Notes under the pieces: generated by a model
The model's database searches: none
Told to the model about the DNA's origin: nothing
The model's input: the letters and a program-made list of their open reading frames with translations, nothing else
Made by a program: the position numbers and the translations under genes
In this document: piece by piece, positions 7,919 through 14,560 of the stretch
How the letters are laid out: each line of letters starts with the position of its first letter
Position numbering within the stretch: position 1 is the stretch's first letter
Source: Sulfuritalea sp.
GTDB taxonomy: Bacteria > Pseudomonadota > Gammaproteobacteria > Burkholderiales > Rhodocyclaceae
DNA length: 16,462 bases
Assembly: GCA_016712985.1 (NCBI GenBank)
Contig: JADJQA010000030.1
Location: 60,001 to 76,462 of the forward strand
Direction of reading: 5' to 3'

Positions 7919-9581
7919 TTCAGATTTCTAGATCCCGGCCGATTTTGGGTCCGGGTCAAGAGGGGGTCAATAGGGGTCTGACCCTCATGTCGCTCGATAA
8001 GCCCGCGAGCGGCGTTTTGAGCGCGGATGTTTTCGCGGGCGAGGCGTCTTGGGATTGTCAGAAGGGGGAGCGGTTTGGGTCGTCGTTTCTTGGCGCGCGG
8101 CTCGATGCGTCCGGGGCGGTGGGGGAGCTGCATGGAGGCAATGGCGGCTAAGGTGATGGCAAACATGTAGGTGAGACGCCGTTTCGGGCTGCCCCGCAGT
8201 TCCTTGGCAAAGGCCAGCAAGACGCGCTTGGCGCCGGCGAAGCCGAGAGCGCGCGGGAGTATGTCGGACAATTTGGCGGCCGTGACCATCGCCCACCGCA
8301 CCAGGTTGTACGCCAGCAGATGCACGGCAATCTCCTTTTTGACCATGCCGGGGGAGAGGCAACGCAGCACATCCATCGCCATGGTGATCTTGATGGTTCG
8401 CCAATCCACCTCAATGTTCCAGCGCAATGCATAAACCTATTTTCCTCAGTTGACGACGCCGATGCGTCGCATCCAATTGATTTTCGTAGGCATTCGTTGA
8501 TCAAAAATCTACCAAAAAGGTAACTGTGGCGCAGTTCCGAAAAGCTTCGCCAATATCATGATAATAATAGTGTTTCTCTACTCAGTACCTTCAGGATCTT
8601 GGGGCAACTGAGGAATATAGGATAAAGCGCCTCCAGATCCCGAGGAGACGCCATGCGCGGGTCGAGCAAGGTGGTCACCAACACTCTTCCGGCCACCTCG
8701 CATTCCCGAATAGACAAGGCGGCGGGGTAGCGCTCATAGTCCTCGACGCTCATCCCTTGGCGGCGCTTGGGACGAGGCCAACTCACGACATGGTCCTTGT
8801 GGCCCAGCGACTGGCCTTGCTCAAAATCCGTGAGGCGGCGCCCCTGTTGCGGCATCAGCACGTCGATGCCACGGGCCTGCGCATCGGCGATGATCCACCA
8901 CGTGGCTAACAACGCATCCGCGAGCAAGATGTCGCCCGGCCCGAGCAAGGGTAGCAATCCAGACAACAGGGTTTGTTCACCCGTCCCCTTCCCCTTGCAG
9001 GCGGCCACGGCATGTCCCAGCACCGCCCCGCTGCTCAGGCTGATCAGCCCGCCAAGGCGCGCCACGGGGAACCCCAACTCCGGCTTTTGCTCGGAACTTT
9101 GCGGGAAGTCGTTCTGATTCTCGGCCGTGTCCGGCATCGAGACGGTGGTGCCGTCGAACAGAATGACGCGTCGCCCACACCAGCACCACGCTTTGGGCAT
9201 CCTCGCCTCCAGCGCTTGACCAATCTCCTGATACAGCCGTTGCGGCACAGTCAGCGGCAATCGTTGCCGCGCCTGGCAGTAGGCGCCGGTGTTCAGTCCG
9301 CTGGCCATGACCCCTTCGGCTGTCCGCTCCGCCAAGTATCGACACATCACGTCCTGACAGGCAGGGTCTTCGGAAAGGACCTGCCCGACAAACAGGCGCA
9401 GCGTGGTCGGCGGTGGATACCGGCGATCCCGATAGCTACCGCACTCCGCAGCGATTACCGTGGCTATCGTTTCAGCCGGCAATGCCTTCGAAAATATGCC
9501 TTGACCGCCTTGCGCAAATTGGTGGCGCAGTTTCAATGCCTCGCGCCGCAGGCCCTCTGCTCGCTTCTTGCTTTTATCCAT
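7900..9581 (-). mobile_element. IS4-family transposase gene, split by a MITE-like insert
   Basis: The N-terminal part runs from ATG 9581 to codon 320 (Y, 8624-8622). The C-terminal part resumes at 8430 and reads to a stop at 7900. Between them lies a 186-bp element (8436-8621) flanked by a 5-bp duplication. Removing the insert plus one duplicate leaves 1491 bp, exactly 497 codons, and joins ...DLEALY to ALRWNIEVDWRTIK. That reconstitutes the IS4 signature Y-(2)-R-(3)-E-(6)-K. The other catalytic aspartates fit D143 (LFDGTTVSMPDT) and D222 (LLADALLA). As it stands the product stops soon after Y320 (PIFLSCPK..., 341 residues) and lacks the catalytic glutamate, so the element is inactive. The last ~20-30 codons before 7900 run into module M and are probably read-through. 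I could not resolve the IS terminal inverted repeats. Confidence 0.9.
8436..8621. mobile_element. 186-bp MITE-like element with 17-bp inverted ends and 5-bp target duplication
   Basis: The left end CCTATTTTCCTCAGTTG and right end CAACTGAGGAATATAGG are inverted repeats with one mismatch in 17. Both sides carry ATAAA (8431-8435 and 8622-8626), and excision restores the interrupted transposase frame. The interior holds no gene. It contains small hairpins such as GACGC/GCGTC near 8453-8466 and is more AT-rich than its host gene. The parent transposase is not in this window and I do not assign a family. Confidence 0.85.
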
Positions 9582-9690
9582 TTCGGGCTGACCTCCTTTG
9601 TCGCCTTGCTTTCGTCGTTCAACTTCAGCAAAGCAACTACCGGACCCGTCAGCCCAATTCTTTATCCTGTTCGCCTATCGTAGCGCCATG
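9582..9690. other. Upstream edge of the IS4 element
   Basis: Non-coding DNA between the transposase ATG and module M copy 2. GGGCTGAC (9587-9594) and GTCAGCCC (9648-9655) form an inverted repeat around the leader and could limit transposase expression or mark the IS end. The exact boundary is not visible. Confidence 0.4.
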
Positions 9691-9797
9691 AGGGGCAGGC
9701 CACGTTTAATTCTGCACTCCCTTGGCTCTTGAGCCACCAAGGGCACAGTTGCTCAAGAAACCGCCTCCCGCAAAGAGGCGGTTTTTTGCTTTTGGAC
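9691..9797. repeat. Repeat module M, copy 2 (short)
   Basis: Matches the first ~107 bases of copies 1 and 3: GGGGCAGGCCACGTTTAATT edge, TGGCTC, CACAGTTGCT and the terminator hairpin. It then diverges at GGACCCC. Copies 1 and 2 bracket the IS4 gene as direct repeats about 2 kb apart. Confidence 0.75.
9754..9797 (+). terminator. Rho-independent terminator in module M copy 2
   Basis: Stem CAAGAAACCGCCTC / GAGGCGGTTTTTTG with one G:T pair, loop CCGCAAA, and T-rich tail TTTTTTGCTTTT. It lies upstream of the broken antitoxin gene and would insulate it from transcription coming from the left. Confidence 0.75.
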
Positions 9798-9915
9798 CCC
9801 ATCCGTCCGGTTCCGCTCGGAGGGGAGTTACCGACCGGCCTCCTCTCTACCGAATTGCTGTACCGATTCGGAAGACGGGCCATACTGAAGTCTGCTGAAT
9901 TTTCGGGGTGACATC

Positions 9916-10177
9916 ATGCTCGCGACCTCCAAGACCCAGCACGTCGATTTGCGCTCTCTCCGCCACCAAGCAGATGATTCAGGCGGCGGCCCAGGCGCAA
10001 GACAAGACGGTCAGCGCGTTCCTGCGCGATAGCGGCCTGGCCTCTGCTGCCGAGACGCTGGCTGATAGTCGTCTGTTCATACTTGATGATGCCCGGTGGG
10101 CGGGATTCGAGACCGCACCGAACGCGCCACCACGCGCACGAGCGCGCCTCGCTCATCTGATGAAGACGGGCAAGTAG
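9916..10177 (+). pseudogene. DUF1778 (TacA-like) antitoxin, frameshifted, no toxin partner
   Basis: A diverged copy of the antitoxin gene at 12741. It starts MLATSKTQHVDLR at ATG 9916. It then loses frame because the stretch between TTGCGC and AAGCAG is 13 bases here and 15 in the intact copy. The rest is readable one frame over: KQMIQAAAQAQDKTVSAFLRDSGLASAAETL... to LMKTGK and the stop at 10177. The ribosome site (GGGGTGACATC) is kept. No GNAT toxin gene follows, unlike at 13011. A GTG at 9908 opens the second frame but would give a meaningless N-terminus. Confidence 0.8.
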
Positions 10178-10267
10178 CGCTCAAGAGGGGCTACGAAAGG
10201 AAAAGCCGCCACCGGCAGCAAGTAAAGCTGGAAGCCAGCCTGGGCCTGATGCCGGCCCGAGTGACGG

Positions 10268-10555
10268 TCAGTTGAAGTACTTCTGCGCCTGATGCAGGAT
10301 GCGGACAATCAGCACGCTGCCAGCCGTTGCACGATAGACGATGGTGCTAGGGAAGCGTTTCCAGCACGCATTCGCGCGTGCCGTGCTTTCCGGGCCGATG
10401 CAAAACAGGCCTGTACAGCCAAGGTTTTCCACCGCTTGCGTGATAAACGCTTCGGCGATTTCCGCAAGATGTGCCGATACCGTTTCAGCGTAGTACTCAA
10501 GCAGGCGGTCCCGGTCAGCTTCGGCCCGTTTCGACCATTCAAGCCGCTTTGGCAT
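10268..10555 (-). CDS. parE: RelE/ParE-family toxin with a scrambled middle segment
   Basis: 95 residues from ATG 10555 (MPKRLEWSKRAEADRDRLLEYY...). The first half and the end (PSTIVYRATAGSVLIVRILHQAQKYF) are typical of ParE toxins, which poison DNA gyrase or, for RelE relatives, cut mRNA at the ribosome. Between bases about 10352 and 10396 the encoded stretch is atypical. Shifting one frame gives RPGKHGTRECVLETLP, which is what the family has there. So one indel near 10396 and a compensating one near 10350-10352 (the GGG run) probably put about 14 residues out of frame without closing the gene. Activity is doubtful. The start overlaps the end of the antitoxin gene by 17 bp, the usual antitoxin-first order. 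Confidence 0.75.
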   Translation of the reverse strand: MPKRLEWSKRAEADRDRLLEYYAETVSAHLAEIAEAFITQAVENLGCTGLFCIGPESTARANACWKRFPSTIVYRATAGSVLIVRILHQAQKYFN

Positions 10556-10718
10556 GCTTGCGTTTGAGCCGCTCGACAAGCGCCTTGCCGCGTTTCACCA
10601 CGTCGGCATGACTGACAACCCGCCCGGCATCCAGATCGGCCAGCCCGAGCTTGATCTGCTCGTCTTTCCACTGCTCGTAGGTGACTTTTTCCGGCTTCAC
10701 TGTCTCGAATTTCTTCAT
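10539..10718 (-). CDS. ParD-like antitoxin, partner of the ParE-family gene
   Basis: 59 residues from ATG 10718 (MKKFETVKPEKVTYEQWKDE) to TGA 10541-10539. The sequence KLGLADLDAGRVVSHADVVKRG followed by a basic tail is typical of short antitoxins paired with ParE. Such antitoxins bind the toxin with their C-terminus and repress their own promoter. The frame is open upstream to 10829. An alternative ATG at 10760 would add MSLLFNSLFGERDA, for which I see no family support. The toxin gene begins inside its last codons, so translation is probably coupled. Confidence 0.7.
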   Translation of the reverse strand: MKKFETVKPEKVTYEQWKDEQIKLGLADLDAGRVVSHADVVKRGKALVERLKRKHAKAA

Positions 10719-10804
10719 GGCGTCCCGTTCCCCGAAGAGAGAGTTGAACAACAACGACATGTTACCACCGGCAGAAGGCGTGGCGACTTCTCCGATCCGT
10801 GCGC

Positions 10805-10832
10805 AATAATAGGGGTCAGACCACGTCAATTC
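10805..10832. repeat. Stub of repeat module M (single AATAATAGGGGTC unit plus AGACCACG edge)
   Basis: AATAATAGGGGTCAGACCAC then GTCAATTCTG matches the left edge of module M and stops there. The terminator part is absent. Confidence 0.7.
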
Positions 10833-10849
10833 TGTAGCAGAAATCAGGC

Positions 10850-10900
10850 GCCAGGCTCGAATTATTTCGAAGCGCGGTTAAAGTTCCGTCCAGTAGTCCG
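10850..10900. repeat. Repeat R, copy 1 (diverged)
   Basis: Consensus AGGCTCAAATCATTTCGAAG followed by CGCGCTTGAAGTTGGCAGGC. Copies also lie at 11626, 12441 and 14561. This copy ends differently (TTCCGTCCAGTAGTCCG). Confidence 0.6.
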
Positions 10901-11097
10901 TTCAACGGCGCCCTCGGGCGCCATTGTTGCATTGTTGTTTTGGGCGGTAGCATGGGCACCGTCGCACGACACGAATACCCATTTGGTGAAATTGTTCATG
11001 TTAGCAACCGCTTGGCCCCTTCCTGGTCAAGTCGATGGACTGACTCGTTTTCAGATAATGGAGATCGGCGATGACTCATGGCCGAAGACGGAGACAC
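10901..11097. other. Intergenic stretch with a GC-rich hairpin, no gene supported
   Basis: GGCGCCC (10907-10913) and GGGCGCC (10916-10922) form a perfect 7-bp hairpin, possibly a transcript end. A ~40-codon frame from ATG 10951 has no recognisable product. Nothing else is supported before the promoter at 11098. Confidence 0.4.
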
Positions 11098-11125
11098 TTG
11101 CGGAATATACCTGTTCAAATATAAT
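11098..11125 (+). promoter_or_regulatory. Sigma-70 promoter of the HigBA-type unit, near-leaderless
   Basis: TTGCGG (11098-11103), 16-base spacer, perfect TATAAT (11120-11125). Transcription would start at about 11131-11133, on top of the ATG at 11132, with no room for a ribosome site, so the first gene would be read leaderless. Confidence 0.65.
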
Positions 11126-11131
11126 CAAGCC

Positions 11132-11289
11132 ATGCCCGAACGCGAAAAGCCGCTCGAATGGATAGGCAGCAGCCACAAAGACCTGATGGTATCGCAACGC
11201 CGAAATAGGATATGGCCATCATCCGCGCGAGGCTGAAAGTGGCTGAGACGCTAGCGAAGGAGCTACGAAATGAAAAAACGACGCATTGA
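11132..11289 (+). pseudogene. Gp49/HigB-type toxin, internally deleted
   Basis: Starts MPEREKPLEWIGSSHKDLM, the usual N-terminus of phage Gp49-like (HigB/RelE-superfamily) toxins. After about 20 codons it jumps to what looks like the family's C-terminal helix in another frame, TPK-stop-DMAIIRARLKVAET then LAKELRNEK, ending at TGA 11287-11289. Some 60-70 residues between them, including the catalytic core, are missing, and a TAG interrupts the remaining tail. Read straight from ATG 11132 it stops after about 34 codons. The tail overlaps the antitoxin start by 20 bp, the normal toxin-antitoxin junction, showing that the two were once a working pair. Confidence 0.7.
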
Positions 11290-11605
11290 CGGTGTCGAGG
11301 TGCAGCGCGGTTCTGGCAATGTCTTTGCCGACTTGGGTCTGCCGGATGCTGACAAACTCAAGATCAAGTCCGGGCTGGTGATCGAGATCAGGAAGGCCAT
11401 GCGCCGGGTTGGGCTTACCCAGCAGGAAGCGGCAAAGCGCATGGGAATCACCCAGCCGAAGGTGTCCGACATGATGCGAGGAGACTTCTCCAATTTGTCC
11501 GAGCGCAAGTTGATGGATTGCCTGAATCGGCTCGGCTACGACATCGAAATCAAGGTGAAGCCGGCCTCGGAGCCGGTTGGGCATTTGCTGCTGGCTATCG
11601 CCTGA
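11270..11605 (+). CDS. higA: HigA-type XRE-family antitoxin, toxin lost
   Basis: 111 residues, ATG 11270, with a clear ribosome site AAGGAG (11257-11262) seven bases upstream. An N-terminal NVFADLGLPDADKLKIKS motif typical of this antitoxin group (residues 17-34) precedes a helix-turn-helix, GLTQQEAAKRMGITQPKVSD, at 48-67. A SNLSERKLMDCLNRLGYDIE segment follows. Such proteins bind the paired mRNA-cleaving toxin and repress the shared promoter. Here the toxin gene just upstream is gutted, so this is an intact orphan that could still repress the promoter at 11098 or neutralise a related toxin elsewhere. The copy of repeat R right after the stop suggests a cassette-like boundary. Confidence 0.8.
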   Translation: MKKRRIDGVEVQRGSGNVFADLGLPDADKLKIKSGLVIEIRKAMRRVGLTQQEAAKRMGITQPKVSDMMRGDFSNLSERKLMDCLNRLGYDIEIKVKPASEPVGHLLLAIA

Positions 11606-11625
11606 CCATGGAAATAGTGCCATTG

Positions 11626-11680
11626 GGGCAGGCTCAAATTATTTCGCAGCGCGCTTGAAGTTGGCCAGGCAGGATTCGGA
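11626..11680. repeat. Repeat R, copy 2
   Basis: GGCTCAAATTATTTCGCAGC then GCGCTTGAAGTTGGCCAGGC, ending AGGATTCGG. Lies between the HigA-type gene and the next antitoxin fragment. Confidence 0.75.
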
Positions 11681-11692
11681 AGGAGCCGGGAG

Positions 11693-11784
11693 ATGAACCA
11701 CGTCGAAAAGGGCAGTACCAATGTTTATGCAGATCTCGGTATCGAGAACGCGGGAGAAATGCAAGCGCGGCGCGACTTCCAGAA
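11693..11784 (+). pseudogene. N-terminal fragment of a second HigA-type antitoxin
   Basis: ATG 11693 with ribosome site AAGGAG (11680-11685). The peptide begins MNHVEKGSTNVYADLGIENA then GEMQAR, the same NV(F/Y)ADLG...A..M opening as in the gene at 11270. It lacks the helix-turn-helix and stops being recognisable at about 11776. It is cut exactly where the duplicated Uma2 block begins (11785), so insertion or recombination of that block probably removed its 3' part. Confidence 0.65.
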
Positions 11785-11787
11785 CCA

Positions 11788-12348
11788 TCAGTCGACGTTA
11801 CGAAACAGGCGTGCCCATGGAATCGCGACCTCGACGCTTGCCAGCTCCAGTGCCTGGCCGGGGGTGAAATCGTGCAACACCCAGAGGCCGTCCCCCCCTT
11901 TGCGGAAAAGCTCGACCTGCTGGTGGTCGGGGTCGATCAGCAGGTATTCCTTCAGGGTCGGCAGGCTGCGGTAGGCGATGAACTTGTCGCCGCGATCGTA
12001 GGCGGCCGTCGATGGAGAAAGGATTTCGGCGACCAGCACGGGATGGCTCATGGTTTGTTCGGCGCGATGGTCGTCCGCATCGCAAGTGACAAAGACATCC
12101 GGATAGAAATAACTGCGCTTCGTGGCGACCTCGATCTTCATGTCGGCCATATAGGCGCGGCAAGGTGTACCGGTCAGGGCTTCGTCGAGGGCCGCGAACA
12201 GGTTGCCGGAGACGGTGACATGCCGTCTTGAAGCGCCGCCCATGGCAAACACCTCTCCGGCGACGTATTCGTGCTTTTCCATCTGAATGGCTTCCCAGGC
12301 CAAGAATTGTTCGGGACCAATGACGGGCACTTCGGCAGGCAGCGCCAT
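11788..12348 (-). CDS. Uma2-family protein (DUF820, PD-(D/E)XK nuclease fold), copy 1
   Basis: 186 residues, start ATG 12348 with GGAG seven bases before it. The family layout is complete: a GPEQFLAWE N-terminus, HEYVAGEVFAMGGAS, a YFYPDVFVTCDADD strand bearing the acidic metal-binding residue, VLVAEILSPSTAAYDRGDK with the catalytic E and K, and LKEYLLIDPDHQQVELFRK. Uma2 proteins are putative restriction-endonuclease-fold proteins, abundant in cyanobacteria and some proteobacteria, of unproven function. The gene points against the flanking TA genes. A TAGAAT hexamer (12379-12384, minus strand) may be its -10. A second, damaged copy lies at 13912-14469. Confidence 0.85.
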   Translation of the reverse strand: MALPAEVPVIGPEQFLAWEAIQMEKHEYVAGEVFAMGGASRRHVTVSGNLFAALDEALTGTPCRAYMADMKIEVATKRSYFYPDVFVTCDADDHRAEQTMSHPVLVAEILSPSTAAYDRGDKFIAYRSLPTLKEYLLIDPDHQQVELFRKGGDGLWVLHDFTPGQALELASVEVAIPWARLFRNVD

Positions 12349-12440
12349 GATTCATCTCCGGTTCGCGTATTCGGCTTGATTCTAAACCACCCCCGAAACT
12401 GAAATCCTGGAATCGAAGCGAAGAAACAAGGCGAAACAAG

Positions 12441-12495
12441 AGGCTGGGCTCAAATCATTTCGAAGCGCGCTTGAAGTTGGCAGGCAGGATTCGGC
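12441..12495. repeat. Repeat R, copy 3
   Basis: AGGCTGGGCTCAAATCATTT then CGAAGCGCGCTTGAAGTTGG and CAGGCAGGATTCGG. It is within the duplicated block, between the Uma2 start and the TacA-like promoter. The following 12496-12680 has no recognisable gene. Confidence 0.8.
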
Positions 12496-12682
12496 AGGAG
12501 CCGCGATCGACCGCCTTACCGGACTTGGACCCAAGGTCGGAATCCTTGCCAAGCCAGCCCCTGGTTCGAGGGTCGCCGGCGATGTGGCGGTTTTCCATGC
12601 GTGACGAAAACGGCTGCGACGCCAACCGTCCGGTTACGTTCTCGGCGGAGCGAGTGGCCTGGCCAGCCTGGCCACCGAATCA

Positions 12683-12711
12683 TTGTACGGATAATGGACA
12701 CACGCTATACT
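12683..12711 (+). promoter_or_regulatory. Sigma-70 promoter of the TacAT-like operon
   Basis: TTGTAC (12683-12688), 17-base spacer, TATACT (12706-12711). It is followed by GAGGTG (12730-12735) five bases before the antitoxin ATG at 12741. In the duplicate at 14805-14835 the -35 is kept, but the -10 has become CATGTC. Confidence 0.75.
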
Positions 12712-12740
12712 GGGATCTGTTGAATTGCCGAGGTGACATC

Positions 12741-13004
12741 ATGCTTGCTTCCTCCAAGACCCAGCGTGTCGATTTGCGCATCTCTGCTGCCGCCAAGCAG
12801 ATGATTCAGGCGGCGGCGCAGGCGCAAGACAAGACGGTCAGCGAGTTCCTGCTCGACAGCGGTCTGGCCTCTGCTGCCGAGACACTGGCTGATCGTCGCC
12901 TGTTCCTTCTTGATGATGCCCAGTGGGCGGCTTTCGAGATCGCGTTGAATGCGCCGCCTCGCGTGCGACCGCGCCTCGCCGTCCTGATGAAAACCGGCAA
13001 GTAG
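12741..13004 (+). CDS. tacA: DUF1778 antitoxin (TacA-like), ribbon-helix-helix
   Basis: 87 residues. The N-terminus VDLRISAAAKQMIQAAAQAQ is the DNA-binding ribbon-helix-helix. KTVSEFLLDSGLASAAETLA and DRRLFLLDDAQWAAFEIAL form the toxin-binding part typical of DUF1778 antitoxins. I chose ATG 12741 because a GAGGTG ribosome site and a good promoter stand just before it, and because the duplicated copies keep this start. The frame is open upstream to 12471, but that sequence is repeat DNA. The GNAT toxin gene follows after 6 bp. TacA-type proteins neutralise the acetyltransferase toxin and, with it, repress this promoter. Confidence 0.85.
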   Translation: MLASSKTQRVDLRISAAAKQMIQAAAQAQDKTVSEFLLDSGLASAAETLADRRLFLLDDAQWAAFEIALNAPPRVRPRLAVLMKTGK

Positions 13005-13010
13005 CCATTC

Positions 13011-13514
13011 GTGGCGACGAACGACTGGATCATCCGGAAACTCGAACGATCCGATCGGGTCGAGCCCTTTGACTGCGGATATGCAGCCCTCAACCGCTAC
13101 CTTGCCCGTTTCGCATTGAGCAACTCGTCGTCCGGCGGGGCGCAAACCTATGTGGCGCTCACTGCTGAACGCGTGGTCGGCTATTACAGTCTGGCAGTCG
13201 GGGCGGTGGCGCATACGGATGCGCCGCCCCGCATGGCCAAGGGCTTGGCCCGCCATCCGGTGCCCGTAATGTTGCTGGCCAGACTCGCTGTCGACAACGC
13301 GGTCAAGGGCAAAGGCTTGGGTGTTTCCCTGCTGTACGACGCACTGGCGAGAACCCTCCAGGCGGCGGATATCGCCGGCATCCGTGCGGTACTAGTCCAT
13401 GCCAAGGACGACGATGCCCGGCGCTTTTACGAGCATTTCGATTTTGATCCCAGTCCGAGCGATTCGTATCACCTTTACCTGCTGATCAAGGATCTGCGAA
13501 AAGCAGCCAATTGA
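13011..13514 (+). CDS. tacT: GNAT-family acetyltransferase toxin (TacT-like)
   Basis: 167 residues from GTG 13011. Family marks: FDCGYAALNRYLARFAL near the N-terminus, VVGYYSLAVGAV, the acetyl-CoA loop LAVDNAVKGKGLGVSLL, and the C-terminal ARRFYEHFDFDPSPSD with the conserved tyrosine. TacT/AtaT-type toxins acetylate the amino acid on charged tRNAs and stop translation; that activity here is inferred from family membership. The start is a GTG with a poor ribosome site six bases after the antitoxin stop, which fits coupled, lower-level toxin synthesis. The strong terminator at 13605 is the likely operon end. This is the only TA pair in the window with no visible lesion. Confidence 0.88.
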   Translation: MATNDWIIRKLERSDRVEPFDCGYAALNRYLARFALSNSSSGGAQTYVALTAERVVGYYSLAVGAVAHTDAPPRMAKGLARHPVPVMLLARLAVDNAVKGKGLGVSLLYDALARTLQAADIAGIRAVLVHAKDDDARRFYEHFDFDPSPSDSYHLYLLIKDLRKAAN

Positions 13515-13539
13515 GCGAGGGACCAAGGCAACAAAACAA

Positions 13540-13773
13540 TAGGGGACAGACCACGTTTAATTCTGCGCTCCCCTGGCTCCCAAGCCAGCGAGGGCACAGT
13601 TGCTCAAGAAACCGCCTCCCGCAAAGAGGCGGTTTCTTGCTTTTGGCATCCCTCGCTGGTGTGCTGATCGCCCTGTGAATCTGCGCGGCCTCGCCAGCGC
13701 TGACTCTTCATGTGTGATCGGCGTCGGCTCACGCCGCGCCTGTCGTGGCGCCCGTCAAATTGAACGCCCGACA
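13540..13773. repeat. Repeat module M, copy 3
   Basis: Full-length copy, matching 7690-7918 with a handful of substitutions and small indels: ATAGGGGACAGACCACG edge, CACAGTTGCT, the hairpin, GCATCCCTCGCTGGTGTGCT, then CTGCGCGGCCTCGCCAGCG. The match ends at about 13773. Confidence 0.8.
13605..13646 (+). terminator. Rho-independent terminator after the TacAT-like operon
   Basis: 14-bp perfect stem (13605-13618 with 13626-13639), loop CCGCAAA, then CTTTTGG. Same hairpin as at 7749. Confidence 0.8.
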
Positions 13774-13908
13774 CTTCTCTTGTTGGCCGAGCCGCGCCAT
13801 CCAGTCCTGCCGTGTCGGCAAATTGCCGCACGCTCACGATCTCCAGCGCCGGCAACTTCTCCACAAACAATCGACACGAATAACAGGGCATGTACGACGT
13901 TCGATTGA
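13774..13908. other. Unassigned fragment between module M and the duplicated block
   Basis: A minus-strand reading, CYSCRLFVEKLPALEIVSVR, has a coding look but no start or end. It could be a transposase N-terminal relic. I do not recognise it with confidence. It is cut off at 13909, where the second Uma2 block begins. Confidence 0.3.
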
Positions 13909-13911
13909 CCA

Positions 13912-14469
13912 TCAGTCGACGTTACGAAACAGGCGTGCCCATGGAATCGCGACCTCGACGCTTGCCAGCTCCAGTGCCTGCCGGGGCTGAAATCGTGCAG
14001 CACCAGAGGCCGTCCCCCCTTTGCGGAAAAGCTCGACCTGCTGGTGGTCGGGGTCGATCAGCAGGTATTCCTTCAGGGTCGGCAGGCTGCGGTAGGCGAT
14101 GAACTTGTCGCCGCGATCGTAGGCGGCCGTCGATGGAGCAAGGACTTCGGCGACCAGCACAGGATGGCTCATGGTTTGTTCGGCACGATGGTCGTCCGCA
14201 TCGCAAGTGACAAAGACATCCGGATAGAAATAACTGCGCTTCGTGGCGACCTCGATCTTCATGTCGGCCATATAGGTACGGCAGGGGGTACCGGTCAGGG
14301 CTTCGTCGAGCGCTATGGAAAGGTTGAGCGCAATCGTGACATGCCGTCTTGAGGCGCCGCCCATGGCAAACACCTCTCCGGCGACGTATTCGTGCTTTTC
14401 CATCTGAATGGTTTCCCAGGCCAGGTATTCTTCGGGACCAATGACGGGCACTTCGGCAGGCAGCGCCAT
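13912..14469 (-). CDS. Uma2-family protein, copy 2, with locally scrambled C-terminus
   Basis: 185 residues from ATG 14469, nearly the same as copy 1, with the YFYPDVFVTCDADD and VLVAEVLAPSTAAYDRGDK motifs intact. Between 13978 and 14020 it has lost three single bases relative to copy 1. The result is GTASGAARFQPRQA in place of GDGLWVLHDFTPGQA before the frame returns for LELASVEVAIPWARLF. Around residues 47-54 it has IALNLSI instead of VSGNLFA, from a tight cluster of substitutions. The catalytic half looks sound, but the C-terminal strand is damaged. Start and ribosome site are as in copy 1. Confidence 0.75.
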   Translation of the reverse strand: MALPAEVPVIGPEEYLAWETIQMEKHEYVAGEVFAMGGASRRHVTIALNLSIALDEALTGTPCRTYMADMKIEVATKRSYFYPDVFVTCDADDHRAEQTMSHPVLVAEVLAPSTAAYDRGDKFIAYRSLPTLKEYLLIDPDHQQVELFRKGGTASGAARFQPRQALELASVEVAIPWARLFRNVD

Positions 14470-14560
14470 GATTCATCTCCGGTTAGCGTATTCGGCTTGA
14501 TTCTAAACCACCCCCGAAACTGAAATCCTGGAATCGAAGCGAAGAAACAAGCGAAACAAG

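Larger units (their letters stand above)
11785..12773. repeat. ~1-kb direct duplication, copy 1
   Basis: Runs from ACCATCAGTCGACG through the minus-strand Uma2 gene, its upstream region, repeat R and the TacA-like promoter into the first ~11 codons of the antitoxin gene. It is near-identical to 13909-14891, the offset being about 2.12 kb. Confidence 0.85.

Noticed and set aside
7819..8434. Plus-strand frames inside the IS4 region
   Set aside because: They are antisense to the C-terminal transposase segment with its VDWRTIK and LLAYNLVRW motifs.
10554..11165. 203-codon plus-strand frame
   Set aside because: It runs antisense through the ParD-like gene and across repeat and intergenic DNA, with no coherent protein features.
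12471..12740. N-terminal extension of the TacA-like antitoxin
   Set aside because: The frame is open, but the sequence is repeat R and promoter DNA. The conserved ribosome site and the three homologous starts place the start at 12741.
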